Below, in pieces: positions 8,820-16,901 of a stretch of DNA of 64,000 nucleotides. The DNA is taken from the NCBI GenBank assembly GCA_023435705.1, contig JAEYRH010000016.1, forward strand, positions 434,001 through 498,000, read 5' to 3'. Both the position numbers and the translations under genes were made by a program. The notes below the pieces were generated by a model. The model ran no database searches and was not told the DNA's origin. It saw only the letters and a list, made by a program, of their open reading frames with translations. Source of the DNA: Bacillota bacterium (GTDB lineage: Bacteria; Bacillota; Clostridia; Christensenellales; UMGS416). Position 1 is the stretch's first letter; each line of letters begins with the position of its first letter.

Positions 8820-9382
8820 TGCTCCAACTTCCCTGAATAATCCGTCAATTTCGCCGCGTTGCCTAAAGGCCAAACCAGAAGATATGCCCGGCCTACCACG
8901 TGGTTCAGCGGGATCGCCCCAACCACCGGATCGCGGCTATCTGTGCTGTTGGCCCGGTTGTCTCCCATCACAAAGAGGCTGCCGTCCGGCACAATGACCG
9001 GTTCCAACTCTGCGTAAGGCGGATATTGCACATAAGGCTCGTCCAGCGCTTTGCCATCGATCATCGTCTGGCCGCCAATGATGGAAACCGTCTCTCCAGA
9101 CACAGCCACGACACGCTTGATGTAATCAGCACTGCTGCCAGGATAACGCACAAGCACGATGTCACCACGCTTGGGCTTGTGAAACCAATACTCCACCTTG
9201 CCAACAAGAACCCTCTCGCCGGTGAGCAGGTTCGGCTCCATGCTGGGGCCGTCCACGGTGATCAATTGCCCCACCCAGGTGTGGATGCCCATTGCCAACG
9301 CAATGGCCAGCAAGATGGATATGCTCCACTCCACCAGCTCTTTGGTAGAGTTCTTTTTCTTTTCAGGATTGTCTGCCGTCAC
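8816..9382 (-). CDS. lepB: Signal peptidase I, copy 2
   Basis: 188 aa with a GTG start (9382) and GAGGAG seven bases upstream. The membrane anchor spans about 17-36; Ser47 (GPSMEP) and Lys89 (IKRVVAVSG) form the catalytic dyad, and the MGDNRANSTDSR box is intact, so both copies should be active. The start lies inside the upstream DUF951 gene (20-base overlap), and its stop overlaps the start of copy 1. All three genes are therefore translationally linked. The two copies differ mainly at the N-terminus and in the substrate-pocket region, which suggests some division of substrates; that is inference. Confidence 0.93.
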   Translation of the reverse strand: MTADNPEKKKNSTKELVEWSISILLAIALAMGIHTWVGQLITVDGPSMEPNLLTGERVLVGKVEYWFHKPKRGDIVLVRYPGSSADYIKRVVAVSGETVSIIGGQTMIDGKALDEPYVQYPPYAELEPVIVPDGSLFVMGDNRANSTDSRDPVVGAIPLNHVVGRAYLLVWPLGNAAKLTDYSGKLEQ

Positions 9383-9584
9383 TGGCGGGCTCCTCTGCTT
9401 TTTTGCCCATCACCTTTTTCAGGCGCTTCTCAAAAGTGGGACGATCCAGCATCACAATGCGTCCACAACCCTCGCACTTGATTTTAATGTCCGCTCCGAT
9501 ACGGATTACCTGCCAGGTGCCCGATCCGCACGGATGCTCTTTTTTCATCATGACCCGGTCACCCAGGCCAAACAGATGCTCCAT
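9363..9584 (-). CDS. DUF951 family protein
   Basis: A 73-aa protein with the family pattern LGDRV.MKK.HPCGS..W...R.GADIKIKC.GCGRIVML.R..FEKR. The paired cysteines (HPCG and C-x2-C) suggest a small zinc-ribbon-like fold, but the function is unknown. The ATG at 9584 is chosen because AAAGGGG lies six bases upstream; the frame extends to 9611 without an SD. It is the first gene of the operon with the two signal peptidases. Confidence 0.85.
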   Translation of the reverse strand: MEHLFGLGDRVMMKKEHPCGSGTWQVIRIGADIKIKCEGCGRIVMLDRPTFEKRLKKVMGKKAEEPASDGRQS

Positions 9585-9613
9585 CACGTTCCCCTTTAAA
9601 ACAACTGGCACAC

Positions 9614-9642
9614 ATTATAACACACATCAGCTAAAAACCATA
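9614..9642 (-). promoter_or_regulatory. Extended -10 promoter for DUF951-lepB-lepB
   Basis: TATAAT (9619-9614) preceded by TGT gives an extended -10. The -35 region (TATGGT, 9642-9637) is poor, as is common for extended -10 promoters. Confidence 0.45.
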
Positions 9643-9729
9643 CAATTGCACTTCATACGGCATAAACAAGCGCGGCCATATGGCATTGGGAATATGGCAT
9701 GATGCGGCAGTGCGAACAAGTTAATTGGC

Positions 9730-10410
9730 TTATCTGCTGCGGATCATGCCCCTCAACTGTTGCAGATGATCACAGGTGGCGTCCGGCACGCACCGGCCAC
9801 CCAAAGGTCGGCCTGTGCGGTTGACCCAGACCGTATACATGCCGGCGCTTTGCGCTGGTTGCATGTCAAATTGCAGAGAGTCTCCCACAAACAGCGCTTC
9901 GGACGCCTTCACGCCCATCACCTTCATTGCCTGGTAAAAGATACCCAGATCGGGCTTGTAGCTGCGGGCATCCTCGCTGGTTACAACGGAGCGCACCTCC
10001 AGGTGCGTGTGGGTGATGGCGGCTGCTATCGTATCGCGATCACCATTGGCGACCACACAAAGAGGCAGTGGCAAGTTGGCCATGAACTGACGGGTATCGG
10101 AAAACGCAGCCGGTCTCTGCCATGACAGCATAATATCGTTGAGCGCTGCGCGGATGTCGATGTGCGACTCAAACCGTTCTGCCACCTCAATAAGCGCCTG
10201 CTCCTCGAGCTCTGCCATGCTGCGCCATCGGATGCCGCTGTGCTCGCGAAATAGCGCGGCCATGGTCTCCCACCAGAAATGGGCCACATCTCCAGGTGCC
10301 ACAATGCGCGGTGTGGTCTCGCTGACACGCCGTGACAATTCGCGGATCAGCCCGTCATCCTCGCGCACCAGCGTGCCATAGAAGTCTATCAGAATCGCCT
10401 TGATGGGCAC
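9730..10410 (-). CDS. HAD-superfamily hydrolase
   Basis: 226 aa with all four HAD motifs: DFYGTLV (nucleophile Asp9), VVANGD, the lysine in YKPDLGIF and VGDSLQFD. A helical cap of about 100 residues sits between motifs I and II (subfamily IA). The GTG start at 10410 has AGGAGG eight bases upstream. It follows uppP by 19 bases and is probably co-transcribed with it. The tyrosine at position 3 of motif I, where many members have Asp, makes phosphatase activity on the usual two-Asp model less certain. The substrate is unknown. Confidence 0.85.
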   Translation of the reverse strand: MPIKAILIDFYGTLVREDDGLIRELSRRVSETTPRIVAPGDVAHFWWETMAALFREHSGIRWRSMAELEEQALIEVAERFESHIDIRAALNDIMLSWQRPAAFSDTRQFMANLPLPLCVVANGDRDTIAAAITHTHLEVRSVVTSEDARSYKPDLGIFYQAMKVMGVKASEALFVGDSLQFDMQPAQSAGMYTVWVNRTGRPLGGRCVPDATCDHLQQLRGMIRSR

Positions 10411-10429
10411 CGGGTAATCCTCCTATCGA

Positions 10430-11248
10430 TCAGAACACGACCTTAAACACGATGTGTGTGACCAGTGTGTCAAAAATGACCATCAACCCCAGCACTGTCG
10501 TGTAGATGCCGAACACCCATAGCTTGCCTTTTTTCACAATGTCTATAAGTAGTTTGAGAGCAAGATATCCGGTAACCGCCGCAATCACCATGCCAGCAAG
10601 TACAATTAGGGCAAGGCTAAAGTCCACAGCCTGCCCTGCGCCCATCTCATAGATATCCTTTGCCTGAAACACAACGCTGCCCAAAATTGCGGGAATTGCC
10701 ATCAAAAAGGAAAACCGGGCCGTATCTTCCCGTTTCACACCGCAAGCCAAACCGGCGAAAATCGTGCCGCCGGACCGGGACACTGACGGTAGGATCGCAA
10801 GCGCTTGCGCGATGCCGATGATGAATGGCCTTAGCACACCCATTTTCTCCATTTCAATCCGATCGCGCCGAAACAATGGCGTGACAAACATGAGCAGTGA
10901 TGTGACCAGAAACCCGATGCCCAGTGGCATGCCTGCCTTGCTGTTGAACGCGGCATCAATCTGATCTTTGAAAAAAACTGCCGCGATGACCGTGGGGATC
11001 GTGGCAATCACCAGATACAGCATCACGGTGCTGAACGGTTTTTTCAAAAGCGCGACCACGTCTTTCCACACCAGGATGAATACGGCAATCAAGGTGCCCA
11101 CATGCAGCATCGTGTCAAACAGCAGCATTTCGCCATCTACACCCATCGCCGCTTGAAAAAGAACCAGATGCCCCGAGCTGGACACCGGCAAAAACTCCGT
11201 CAACCCCTGCACTGCACCGAGCACCAGAGCCTGTAACCAATTCATCAT
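10430..11248 (-). CDS. uppP: Undecaprenyl-diphosphatase UppP/BacA
   Basis: 272-aa integral membrane protein with the two signature blocks GAVQGLTEFLPVSSSGHL (residues about 12-29) and SVSRSGGT (about 155-162), and about eight membrane segments. It dephosphorylates undecaprenyl-PP after it has delivered peptidoglycan or teichoic acid units, regenerating the lipid carrier; its overproduction is known to confer bacitracin resistance. GAGGTGAT precedes the tandem ATGs at 11248 and 11245. It is the first gene of an operon with the HAD hydrolase. The window also holds a DUF368 undecaprenyl-phosphate transporter (38368-39225), the next step of the same recycling pathway. Confidence 0.95.
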   Translation of the reverse strand: MMNWLQALVLGAVQGLTEFLPVSSSGHLVLFQAAMGVDGEMLLFDTMLHVGTLIAVFILVWKDVVALLKKPFSTVMLYLVIATIPTVIAAVFFKDQIDAAFNSKAGMPLGIGFLVTSLLMFVTPLFRRDRIEMEKMGVLRPFIIGIAQALAILPSVSRSGGTIFAGLACGVKREDTARFSFLMAIPAILGSVVFQAKDIYEMGAGQAVDFSLALIVLAGMVIAAVTGYLALKLLIDIVKKGKLWVFGIYTTVLGLMVIFDTLVTHIVFKVVF

Positions 11249-11344
11249 ATCACCTCACAGGGATTATACACCAACTGCGGCTGGATATTCCAGCAATGCA
11301 TGCCGGATTATTTCCGTATAGCCCGGTCAATCAATACTGAGAAT

Positions 11345-11360
11345 ACTCTCTCGAGAGTGT
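11345..11360. repeat. 16-bp near-perfect inverted repeat (possible operator)
   Basis: ACTCTCTCGAGAGTGT has a perfect 10-bp core CTCTCGAGAG (11348-11357). It lies 19 bases upstream of the -35 of the glycosidase-gene promoter. No regulator is known to me for this sequence. Confidence 0.4.
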
Positions 11361-11378
11361 AATCTCCTCGGCTTCCGG

Positions 11379-11407
11379 TTGTCAGGTTTCGCAAAAAGTA
11401 TTATGAT
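11379..11407 (+). promoter_or_regulatory. Sigma-A-type promoter for the phosphodiester glycosidase-like gene
   Basis: TTGTCA (11379-11384), a 17-base spacer and TATGAT (11402-11407). The predicted start near 11414 leaves a leader of about 33 bases that includes the inverted repeat TTATC-GCAAAA-GATAA. It also includes the SD GGAGG five bases before the TTG start at 11447. Confidence 0.6.
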
Positions 11408-11446
11408 ATTGGTTATCGCAAAAGATAAGCAACATCGGAGGTAGCC

Positions 11447-12565
11447 TTGAGCGATCATCGGATGTATCGTGGCAGGGGCGGCGCCCGCGGCGGCCACCCA
11501 TCAGGCCCCTCTTCCAACCGCAGGCCGCAGAGCTATGGAACCCACCGCCGTCAGTTGCCGGTGTGGCTGCTGGTTGTGATTGACATCATGTTTTTGGGAG
11601 TGGCGCTCAATATTTTCGCCATCCTGAACTCAGTGCCTTCCGAGTTTAAGGGCACGAAGACCATCGGCAAGCTGGAGACCAAAGCTCCCTCCCCCAGCCC
11701 GTCGCCTGTGACAACACCGCAGGCTAGCCCGACGGAAGGAATCGGCACACAGACTGACGATTTGAACGGGCAAACGGAAGAACCGACCAACACGCCTGAA
11801 CCGGTGGATCAGGGCATGTGGGGTGCTAAGTTTACCGACAAGTTTGCTGCAGGGGAACCGGAACAGACCGAGAACTCCTACAAGAGTAAAGACATCAATG
11901 TCACCATCAAAAAGGTGCAGGAAGAAAACCTGACCTACTTTGTGGCAGACATCTATGTGCGCAACCTTCAGAATTTCCGCACAATACTGGCCAACGACAA
12001 ACTGGGCAAGTCACAGCAGGAGTCGCAGGAATCGATGGCCAAGCGAAGCGGCGCCATTCTTTCCATCAATACCGACAACTACAGCGATCTTCCGAACGGC
12101 TACTGCGTAAAAAACGGGGAGTTGGCCCGTGATACTGAATTCCAAGATATCCTGGTGCTCTATACTGACGGCACGATGAAAACCTTCTTGGAGGGAAAGT
12201 ACAGCCTGGAAGACATCAACGATGCCTGGCAGGTGTGGAGCTTTGGACCACAACTGCTGCAAGACGGCGAGACAATGGAGAAATTCAACAGCCAGGTAAA
12301 CCCCGCAAACCCACGCAGCGCCATGGGGTACTACGAACCGGGTCATTATTGTTTTGTGCTGGTGGACGGCAGGCAAGGCTCGTATTCGGCGGGCCTGACC
12401 CTAAAGGAAATGTCAAAGCTGATGAAAAACCTGGGCTGTACCGTAGCCTACAACATGGATGGTGGCCAGTCCTCCATGCTGTATTTCATGGGCAAGCTGG
12501 TGAATAAGCCCTACAAGGACGGCCGCGAGGTCAGCGACATCGCCATCATTGGCGAAGCGAACTGA
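11447..12565 (+). CDS. Membrane-anchored phosphodiester glycosidase-family protein
   Basis: 372 aa from a TTG start with GGAGG five bases upstream. A basic, Gly/Arg-rich cytoplasmic N-terminus (1-38) precedes a single membrane helix (39-60), a Pro/Thr/Ser-rich linker (about 75-120) and an extracytoplasmic domain ending in the family motif NMDGGQSSMLY. The domain (NAGPA, also called exopolysaccharide biosynthesis protein) occurs in the mammalian uncovering enzyme and in many bacterial cell-surface proteins. In bacteria it is thought to cleave or trim sugar phosphodiesters at the wall, but the substrate here is unknown. It is followed after eight bases by a small membrane protein gene. Confidence 0.85.
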   Translation: MSDHRMYRGRGGARGGHPSGPSSNRRPQSYGTHRRQLPVWLLVVIDIMFLGVALNIFAILNSVPSEFKGTKTIGKLETKAPSPSPSPVTTPQASPTEGIGTQTDDLNGQTEEPTNTPEPVDQGMWGAKFTDKFAAGEPEQTENSYKSKDINVTIKKVQEENLTYFVADIYVRNLQNFRTILANDKLGKSQQESQESMAKRSGAILSINTDNYSDLPNGYCVKNGELARDTEFQDILVLYTDGTMKTFLEGKYSLEDINDAWQVWSFGPQLLQDGETMEKFNSQVNPANPRSAMGYYEPGHYCFVLVDGRQGSYSAGLTLKEMSKLMKNLGCTVAYNMDGGQSSMLYFMGKLVNKPYKDGREVSDIAIIGEAN

Positions 12566-12573
12566 GGTACACA

Positions 12574-12774
12574 ATGGAGCATATTAGAAAAGTCCTGCCT
12601 CATTTGAGCATTATCCTGGCCGGTATGATGCTGACTTTTGTGGTTATAGACTACTTCAACAATGCCCGGGGGCTTGTGAACAACGACGCCACCAAAGCGC
12701 TGCTGCTGATCTTTACGATCATCTCTATCATCGTTTCGGTGATGCTGATCCGCCGTCAGCGCCGGGAAGACTGA
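12574..12774 (+). CDS. Small two-helix membrane protein
   Basis: 66 aa with two hydrophobic helices (about 9-27 and 41-60) and a basic C-terminus (RRQRRED), which suggests that both ends face the cytoplasm. It starts eight bases after the stop of the glycosidase-like gene, with GAGGT six bases before the ATG, and ends just before a terminator. It is therefore the second gene of that operon. I do not recognise a family; it could be a partner of the upstream anchored protein. Confidence 0.7.
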   Translation: MEHIRKVLPHLSIILAGMMLTFVVIDYFNNARGLVNNDATKALLLIFTIISIIVSVMLIRRQRRED

Positions 12775-12794
12775 GCAACCAAACAACACACACA

Positions 12795-12827
12795 CAGGGC
12801 AGGCCGTATGGCCTGCCCTGTTTCGCA
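12795..12827. terminator. Rho-independent terminator between convergent genes
   Basis: Perfect 11-bp stem CAGGGCAGGCC / GGCCTGCCCTG with loop GTAT, followed on the plus strand by TTTCGC. The T tract is weak, but the stem is strong and sits between the convergent glycosidase operon and the DAHP synthase gene. Confidence 0.7.
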
Positions 12828-12843
12828 CTTTGGGGAAGTATCC

Positions 12844-13872
12844 TCAATACATCTCCGCTACTTCGTAGATGAGCCGTTTGGTATCCTCCCAGCCCAGGCA
12901 GGGGTCCGTCACCGACTTGCCATAGGCGCCGCCATTCAGCGGCTGCGCCCCTTCCTCCAGGTAGCTTTCCACCATGAAGCCCTTGATGAGCTTGCGAAGT
13001 GCCGGAGAGTAGCGCATGTTGGTGAGTGTCTCAAACACTATGCGGGGCTGCTCCTTGTATTGCTTCATCGAGTTGGCATGATTGGTGTCTACCACAACGG
13101 CGGGGTTTTTCAGCTCTCGTCGGCCGTATTCATCGGCCACCAACATCAGGTGCTCATAATGGTAGTTGGGCATGTTGCGGCCCGAGTGGTCGATGGCGCC
13201 GCGAAGGACGGCGTGGCCCAGGGGGTTGCCGGTGGTGCGCACCTCAAATTCATGATATTTGAAGTTATGAGAGTTTTGCACCGCAAAGATCGAGTTCATC
13301 ATCACAGACAGGTCGCCGCCGGTGGGGTTTTTCACACCCACTGGCACATCCAGGCCGCTGCACACGAGCCGGTGCTGCTGGTTTTCACTGGAACGCGCAC
13401 CGACGGCCACATAGCTCAACAAGTCTTCGAGATATGCATAATTCTCCGGATAAAGCATTTCGTCTGCGGCTGAAAGGCCCGACTCCCCCATCGCCTTCAA
13501 ATGCATGGAGCGGAGAGCGCGGATGCCCTTCAGGATATCTGGCTCGGCAGTGGGGTCTGGCTGGTGCATCATGCCTTTGTAGCCTTCGCCGGTGCTGCGG
13601 GGCTTGTTGGTGTAAATACGCGGCACCAGCACAAGCTTGTCTTCCACCTGCTGCTGCAATCCGCCAAGCCGCGCCACATAATCACAGACTGAATCCTCTT
13701 TATCAGCCGAGCAAGGGCCCACAATCATCAAGAGCCTGTCTAACGATCCATCAAGCACACTGGCAATCAGCCGGTCACGTTCTGCCTTCACCCTGCGCAA
13801 GCGCTCCGGCACCGGTAATTCATGCAAAAAATATTCTGCGTCAGGGATCTGCTGTATCTTGATAAACGGCAT
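12844..13872 (-). CDS. aroF: 3-deoxy-7-phosphoheptulonate (DAHP) synthase, class I (AroF/AroG/AroH type)
   Basis: 342 aa. It catalyses the first step of the shikimate pathway, condensing phosphoenolpyruvate and erythrose 4-phosphate. Motifs include IVGPCSAD, KPRSTGEGYKG, PVGVKNPTGGDL, VDTNHANS and a C-terminal GGAYGKSVTDPCLGW. The ATG at 13872 has GGAG seven bases upstream; the frame is open to 13953 without support. No other shikimate gene is nearby, so it is a stand-alone copy. Which aromatic amino acid inhibits it cannot be told from sequence by eye. Confidence 0.92.
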   Translation of the reverse strand: MPFIKIQQIPDAEYFLHELPVPERLRRVKAERDRLIASVLDGSLDRLLMIVGPCSADKEDSVCDYVARLGGLQQQVEDKLVLVPRIYTNKPRSTGEGYKGMMHQPDPTAEPDILKGIRALRSMHLKAMGESGLSAADEMLYPENYAYLEDLLSYVAVGARSSENQQHRLVCSGLDVPVGVKNPTGGDLSVMMNSIFAVQNSHNFKYHEFEVRTTGNPLGHAVLRGAIDHSGRNMPNYHYEHLMLVADEYGRRELKNPAVVVDTNHANSMKQYKEQPRIVFETLTNMRYSPALRKLIKGFMVESYLEEGAQPLNGGAYGKSVTDPCLGWEDTKRLIYEVAEMY

Positions 13873-13911
13873 TTTATACTCCGATCTGAATAGCGAGGTT
13901 GATTTTCCATG

Positions 13912-13941
13912 ATTATAGCACATAGCAGGAATACGGAACAA
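13912..13941 (-). promoter_or_regulatory. Candidate promoter for the DAHP synthase gene
   Basis: On the minus strand TTGTTC (13941-13936), an 18-base spacer and a perfect TATAAT (13917-13912) lie about 40 bases before the ATG. Confidence 0.5.
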
Positions 13942-13975
13942 CTCTACCATCATTGTGTGAAATTATCATTCCATG

Positions 13976-14004
13976 TTAACACAATCGGAACGAAGTGCTA
14001 TGAT
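13976..14004 (+). promoter_or_regulatory. Promoter for the MATE transporter gene
   Basis: TTAACA (13976-13981), a 17-base spacer and TATGAT (13999-14004). It is divergent from the DAHP synthase promoter. Confidence 0.55.
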
Positions 14005-14041
14005 ATACAAGTTTATTGATTGATTGGGAGAAAAGAATCTG

Positions 14042-15460
14042 ATGAGATCTCCGGCGTTGCTGCGTGTGGCAGCCCCTGTGCGCGGCGAGGTGATGCGCAT
14101 GGTGGGGCCGGTCATGCTGGAGCAATTGATAATATCCTCAATGGGCATCGTGGGCACGGTGCTGGCAAGCCGCTTGGGAAAAGATGCCATCATGCCCATA
14201 GGAATGGTGGACCAACTCCACTTCCTTTTTATTTTGTTTTTCACATCCATCGCCGCTGGTGCAACCGTTGTGGTAGCCCAGCACACCGGCCGTGGCGAGC
14301 TGGATCAGGCAAACGAAGCCACCCGCCAAGCCATGGCAACTTCACTGGCAATCTCCGTGGTGTTGGTCATAGTGCTGGCTCTTGCGGGCATGCCTGTAAT
14401 CGACCTGCTTTATGGCCGCCAGCGGGATGCCATCCGAAACGCCGTGCCAAGCTACTTGATTCCCTCACTGCTCTCCTACCCCGCGCTGGCAGTCGTTTCT
14501 GTGGGTTGCGGTGTGCTTCGGGGCGCCGGTGACACCCGCACACCGATGATTATTACGGTGATGATGGGTATTTTGAACGCCATCCTTTCGGCATTGTTGA
14601 TATATGGCACGCAGTTTCAACTGTTTGGCATCTCCTTTTCACTTCCCGCCCTGCGCATCGAAGGTGCTGCTCTTGCTGTGCTGATCTCCCGGCTGTTTGC
14701 CGCGGCGCTGATCGGCTATGTTTTGTTGCGCGGGCAGCGGTCCATCAAGATTTCGTTGAAGGGCTTTCGGGTGCATATGGGCTTGCAGCGTTCCATCCTT
14801 TCCATCGGCGTGCCGATGACGGCGGAGTCGCTGTTGTTTCAAGTGGGCAAGCTGATCACCGGGGTGATTATCGTGAAGCTGGGCGAGGCTCACATGAATG
14901 CCAACGTAATCGCCGGCTCCATCTTCAGCCTGATTTGCATCCCAGGTAACGCGTTTGCAATCGCAGCAATGCCTCTGGTGGGCCAAAGCGTGGGGCGGGC
15001 CGACTATGACGAAGCCCGTGATAAACTGCTGTTTGTGAACTGGCTGTCCAGCCTTGGCCTTGCGGTCACCTGTCTGGCAATGTATCTATTCTCCGGCCCT
15101 TTGGTGAGGCTGTATACGACCGATCCCACCGTCATTCCCATCGCCATTTCGATGCTGAATATCATCGCAGTGACGATGCCGCTGTTCTGGTCGGTATCCT
15201 TTGTGCTGCCGGCAGGCCTTAAAGGTGCCAGTGACGCCAAGTATTCCATGATCACCACAGTCATCGGCATGTGGGTGTTCCGCGTGCTGCTGGGCTATAT
15301 CCTGGGCATTGTGATGAATTGGGGCGCCGTCGGTATCTATGTGGGCATGAGCGTGGACTGGGCAGTGCGCGGCATGCTTTACTACATCCGCGTGCGCGGC
15401 ACCAAGTGGTTTCAGCATGCTCATCGCAGGCTCCTGGCGCTTCAAAACGAGCAGCAGTGA
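14042..15460 (+). CDS. MATE-family multidrug/cation efflux transporter
   Basis: About 472 aa and some twelve membrane helices arranged as two similar halves, typical of MatE proteins. The first half has VGPVMLEQLIISSMG near the start, and each half ends with a helix pair after a G-x-G-AGDTRTP-type loop (GVLRGAGDTRTPM). It exports drugs or metabolites in exchange for Na+ or H+. The open frame begins at a TTG (14024), but the ATG at 14042 with GGGAGAAAAG upstream is more usual. It is a single-gene unit with no linked regulator. Confidence 0.88.
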   Translation: MRSPALLRVAAPVRGEVMRMVGPVMLEQLIISSMGIVGTVLASRLGKDAIMPIGMVDQLHFLFILFFTSIAAGATVVVAQHTGRGELDQANEATRQAMATSLAISVVLVIVLALAGMPVIDLLYGRQRDAIRNAVPSYLIPSLLSYPALAVVSVGCGVLRGAGDTRTPMIITVMMGILNAILSALLIYGTQFQLFGISFSLPALRIEGAALAVLISRLFAAALIGYVLLRGQRSIKISLKGFRVHMGLQRSILSIGVPMTAESLLFQVGKLITGVIIVKLGEAHMNANVIAGSIFSLICIPGNAFAIAAMPLVGQSVGRADYDEARDKLLFVNWLSSLGLAVTCLAMYLFSGPLVRLYTTDPTVIPIAISMLNIIAVTMPLFWSVSFVLPAGLKGASDAKYSMITTVIGMWVFRVLLGYILGIVMNWGAVGIYVGMSVDWAVRGMLYYIRVRGTKWFQHAHRRLLALQNEQQ

Positions 15461-15708
15461 TAATCCAATCATTCTGCTTGATAGCATGACCTTTGTTCTT
15501 TTCTTATGAGCTCCCCCCCATTACCAAAGCACTCTGCTCTGGTCTCCAGTCACATCACAAAGGCTCTCTCCCCTTATTCCGCCCAACATCAGAAGACCTT
15601 CTCACCCTGCCCCTCCCCCATATTTGTGGAAGGGGAGCCTAATTGATTCACCAATCTGGTGATCTTTTCAATTCGCTTTGGAAGACAGCTTTTTTCGCAC
15701 TATACCAC
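15461..15708. other. Intergenic region, no gene seen
   Basis: The gap between the MATE and J-domain genes is about 320 bases. Apart from the promoter and operator at its right end, I see only C-rich stretches and an imperfect hairpin near 15610-15640 (CTCCCCC...GGGGAG) without a T tract. No open frame with an SD is present. Confidence 0.5.
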
Positions 15709-15735
15709 TTGCAATGGAGCAAAATATGGTATAAA
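15709..15735 (+). promoter_or_regulatory. Promoter for the J-domain/clpB operon
   Basis: TTGCAA (15709-15714) and an extended -10 TGGTATAAA (TATAAA at 15730-15735). The spacer to TATAAA is 15 bases; TAAACT at 15732 would give 17. The CtsR box follows directly downstream. Confidence 0.5.
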
Positions 15736-15743
15736 CTATTCTT

Positions 15744-15760
15744 GGTCAAAGATAGTCAAA
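15744..15760 (+). promoter_or_regulatory. CtsR operator (heat-shock repressor box)
   Basis: GGTCAAA-GAT-AGTCAAA is a full match to the CtsR heptad direct repeat (GGTCAAA-N3-RGTCAAA). It lies at the expected transcription start of the operon and 20 bases before the J-domain ATG, where a bound repressor would block transcription. The ctsR gene itself is not in this window. Confidence 0.85.
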
Positions 15761-15779
15761 CATATAAGAGGGTGAGAGC

Positions 15780-16748
15780 ATGCAATACCAGGATTACTAT
15801 AAAACGCTGGGCGTGAGCGAAACAGCCACAGAGGCCGATGTCAAAAAGGCCTTCCGCAAGCTAGCCAAGCAATATCATCCTGATATGCATCCCAACGATA
15901 AAAAGGCCGAAGAGCAATTCAAGAAGGTCAATGAGGCCTATGAGGTGCTGGGTAACACCCAGCGCCGCAAGGAGTATGACGATCTCAGGAAAAACGTTGG
16001 CAATGGTGACCAAATGAACTTCGACCCATCCAAATATGGCTATGGGCAGCCGCAAGGCCGTGGGTTCAACGGCTTTGAAGGTTTTGGCGGGTCCACTACG
16101 TTCACCGGCGGAGAGGGTGGATTTTCAGATTTTTTTGAGATGTTATTTGGCCGTGGCCGCGGCATGGGCAACATGGGTGGCGCCGACATCTTTGGCAATA
16201 GTCACCAATACACAATGGATAGAAAGGGACAGGACGTGGAGGCCACCGTGGAGTTGACCATTGAGGAAGCCTTTCATGGTGCAAAAAAACGAATCTCCCT
16301 TGACAGTGGCGGAAAGCGCAAAACAATCGACTTCACGATCCCAGCGGGCACAATGGAAGGCGAGCGGATCAAGCTGGCAAACCAGGGCGAACCCGGCATT
16401 GGCAAAGGTGCCTGCGGTGACCTGCTCATGGCTGCAAAGCTGGTGGGCGGGAAATACACGATGAACGGTCTGGATCTGACTGCCGACATCAAGCTCGCCC
16501 CTTGGGAAGCGGCATTGGGCACGAAAGCATCGTTCCAGACCATAGATGGCGAGATTGTGGTGAAGGTGCCTCACGGCGTGCAAACCGGCAGCCGCATCCG
16601 CATCGCGGGCAAGGGCTACCGCAACCGGCAAGGCCAGCGGGGTGATCTGTTCTTAACTGTGAAAATGGTCAACCCCACCTCCCTCACTGAGGAGGAAAAG
16701 AAGTTGTATGAGGAGTTGGCAAAGGTGTCGAGGTTCCGGCCAAGGTGA
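15780..16748 (+). CDS. J-domain co-chaperone of the CbpA type (DnaJ without zinc finger)
   Basis: 322 aa. The J domain spans about 1-70 with the HPD motif at 33-35. A Gly/Phe-rich linker follows (about 80-140, including RGRGMGNMGG). Two beta-rich client-binding domains then follow, with no CxxCxGxG repeats. The absence of the zinc domain makes it CbpA-like rather than DnaJ proper. It would stimulate DnaK ATPase. GAGGGTGAGA precedes the ATG. It shares a promoter with clpB 153 bases downstream, so DnaK-delivery and disaggregation functions are expressed together under the CtsR box. Confidence 0.9.
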   Translation: MQYQDYYKTLGVSETATEADVKKAFRKLAKQYHPDMHPNDKKAEEQFKKVNEAYEVLGNTQRRKEYDDLRKNVGNGDQMNFDPSKYGYGQPQGRGFNGFEGFGGSTTFTGGEGGFSDFFEMLFGRGRGMGNMGGADIFGNSHQYTMDRKGQDVEATVELTIEEAFHGAKKRISLDSGGKRKTIDFTIPAGTMEGERIKLANQGEPGIGKGACGDLLMAAKLVGGKYTMNGLDLTADIKLAPWEAALGTKASFQTIDGEIVVKVPHGVQTGSRIRIAGKGYRNRQGQRGDLFLTVKMVNPTSLTEEEKKLYEELAKVSRFRPR

Positions 16749-16901
16749 TATGAATGATTAGCTGATGCCGGTAAAGGATGCTTTGGAACGGGCCAGTACG
16801 GAGGCCGGCCCCTACATTGACCGCCATGCTCGTATTGAATCATTCTTTCTACTGGCCACTGACGACTGACCATAGACTACTGATTACATAGAGGTATCAT
16901 C

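Noticed and set aside
9675..9698. Inverted repeat GCCATAT...ATATGGC between the HAD and DUF951 genes as a terminator
   Set aside because: Seven-bp AT-rich stem with no T tract on either strand.
15610..15640. C-rich/G-rich imperfect hairpin after the MATE gene as a terminator
   Set aside because: The stem is imperfect and no T run follows, so it was not listed as a terminator.
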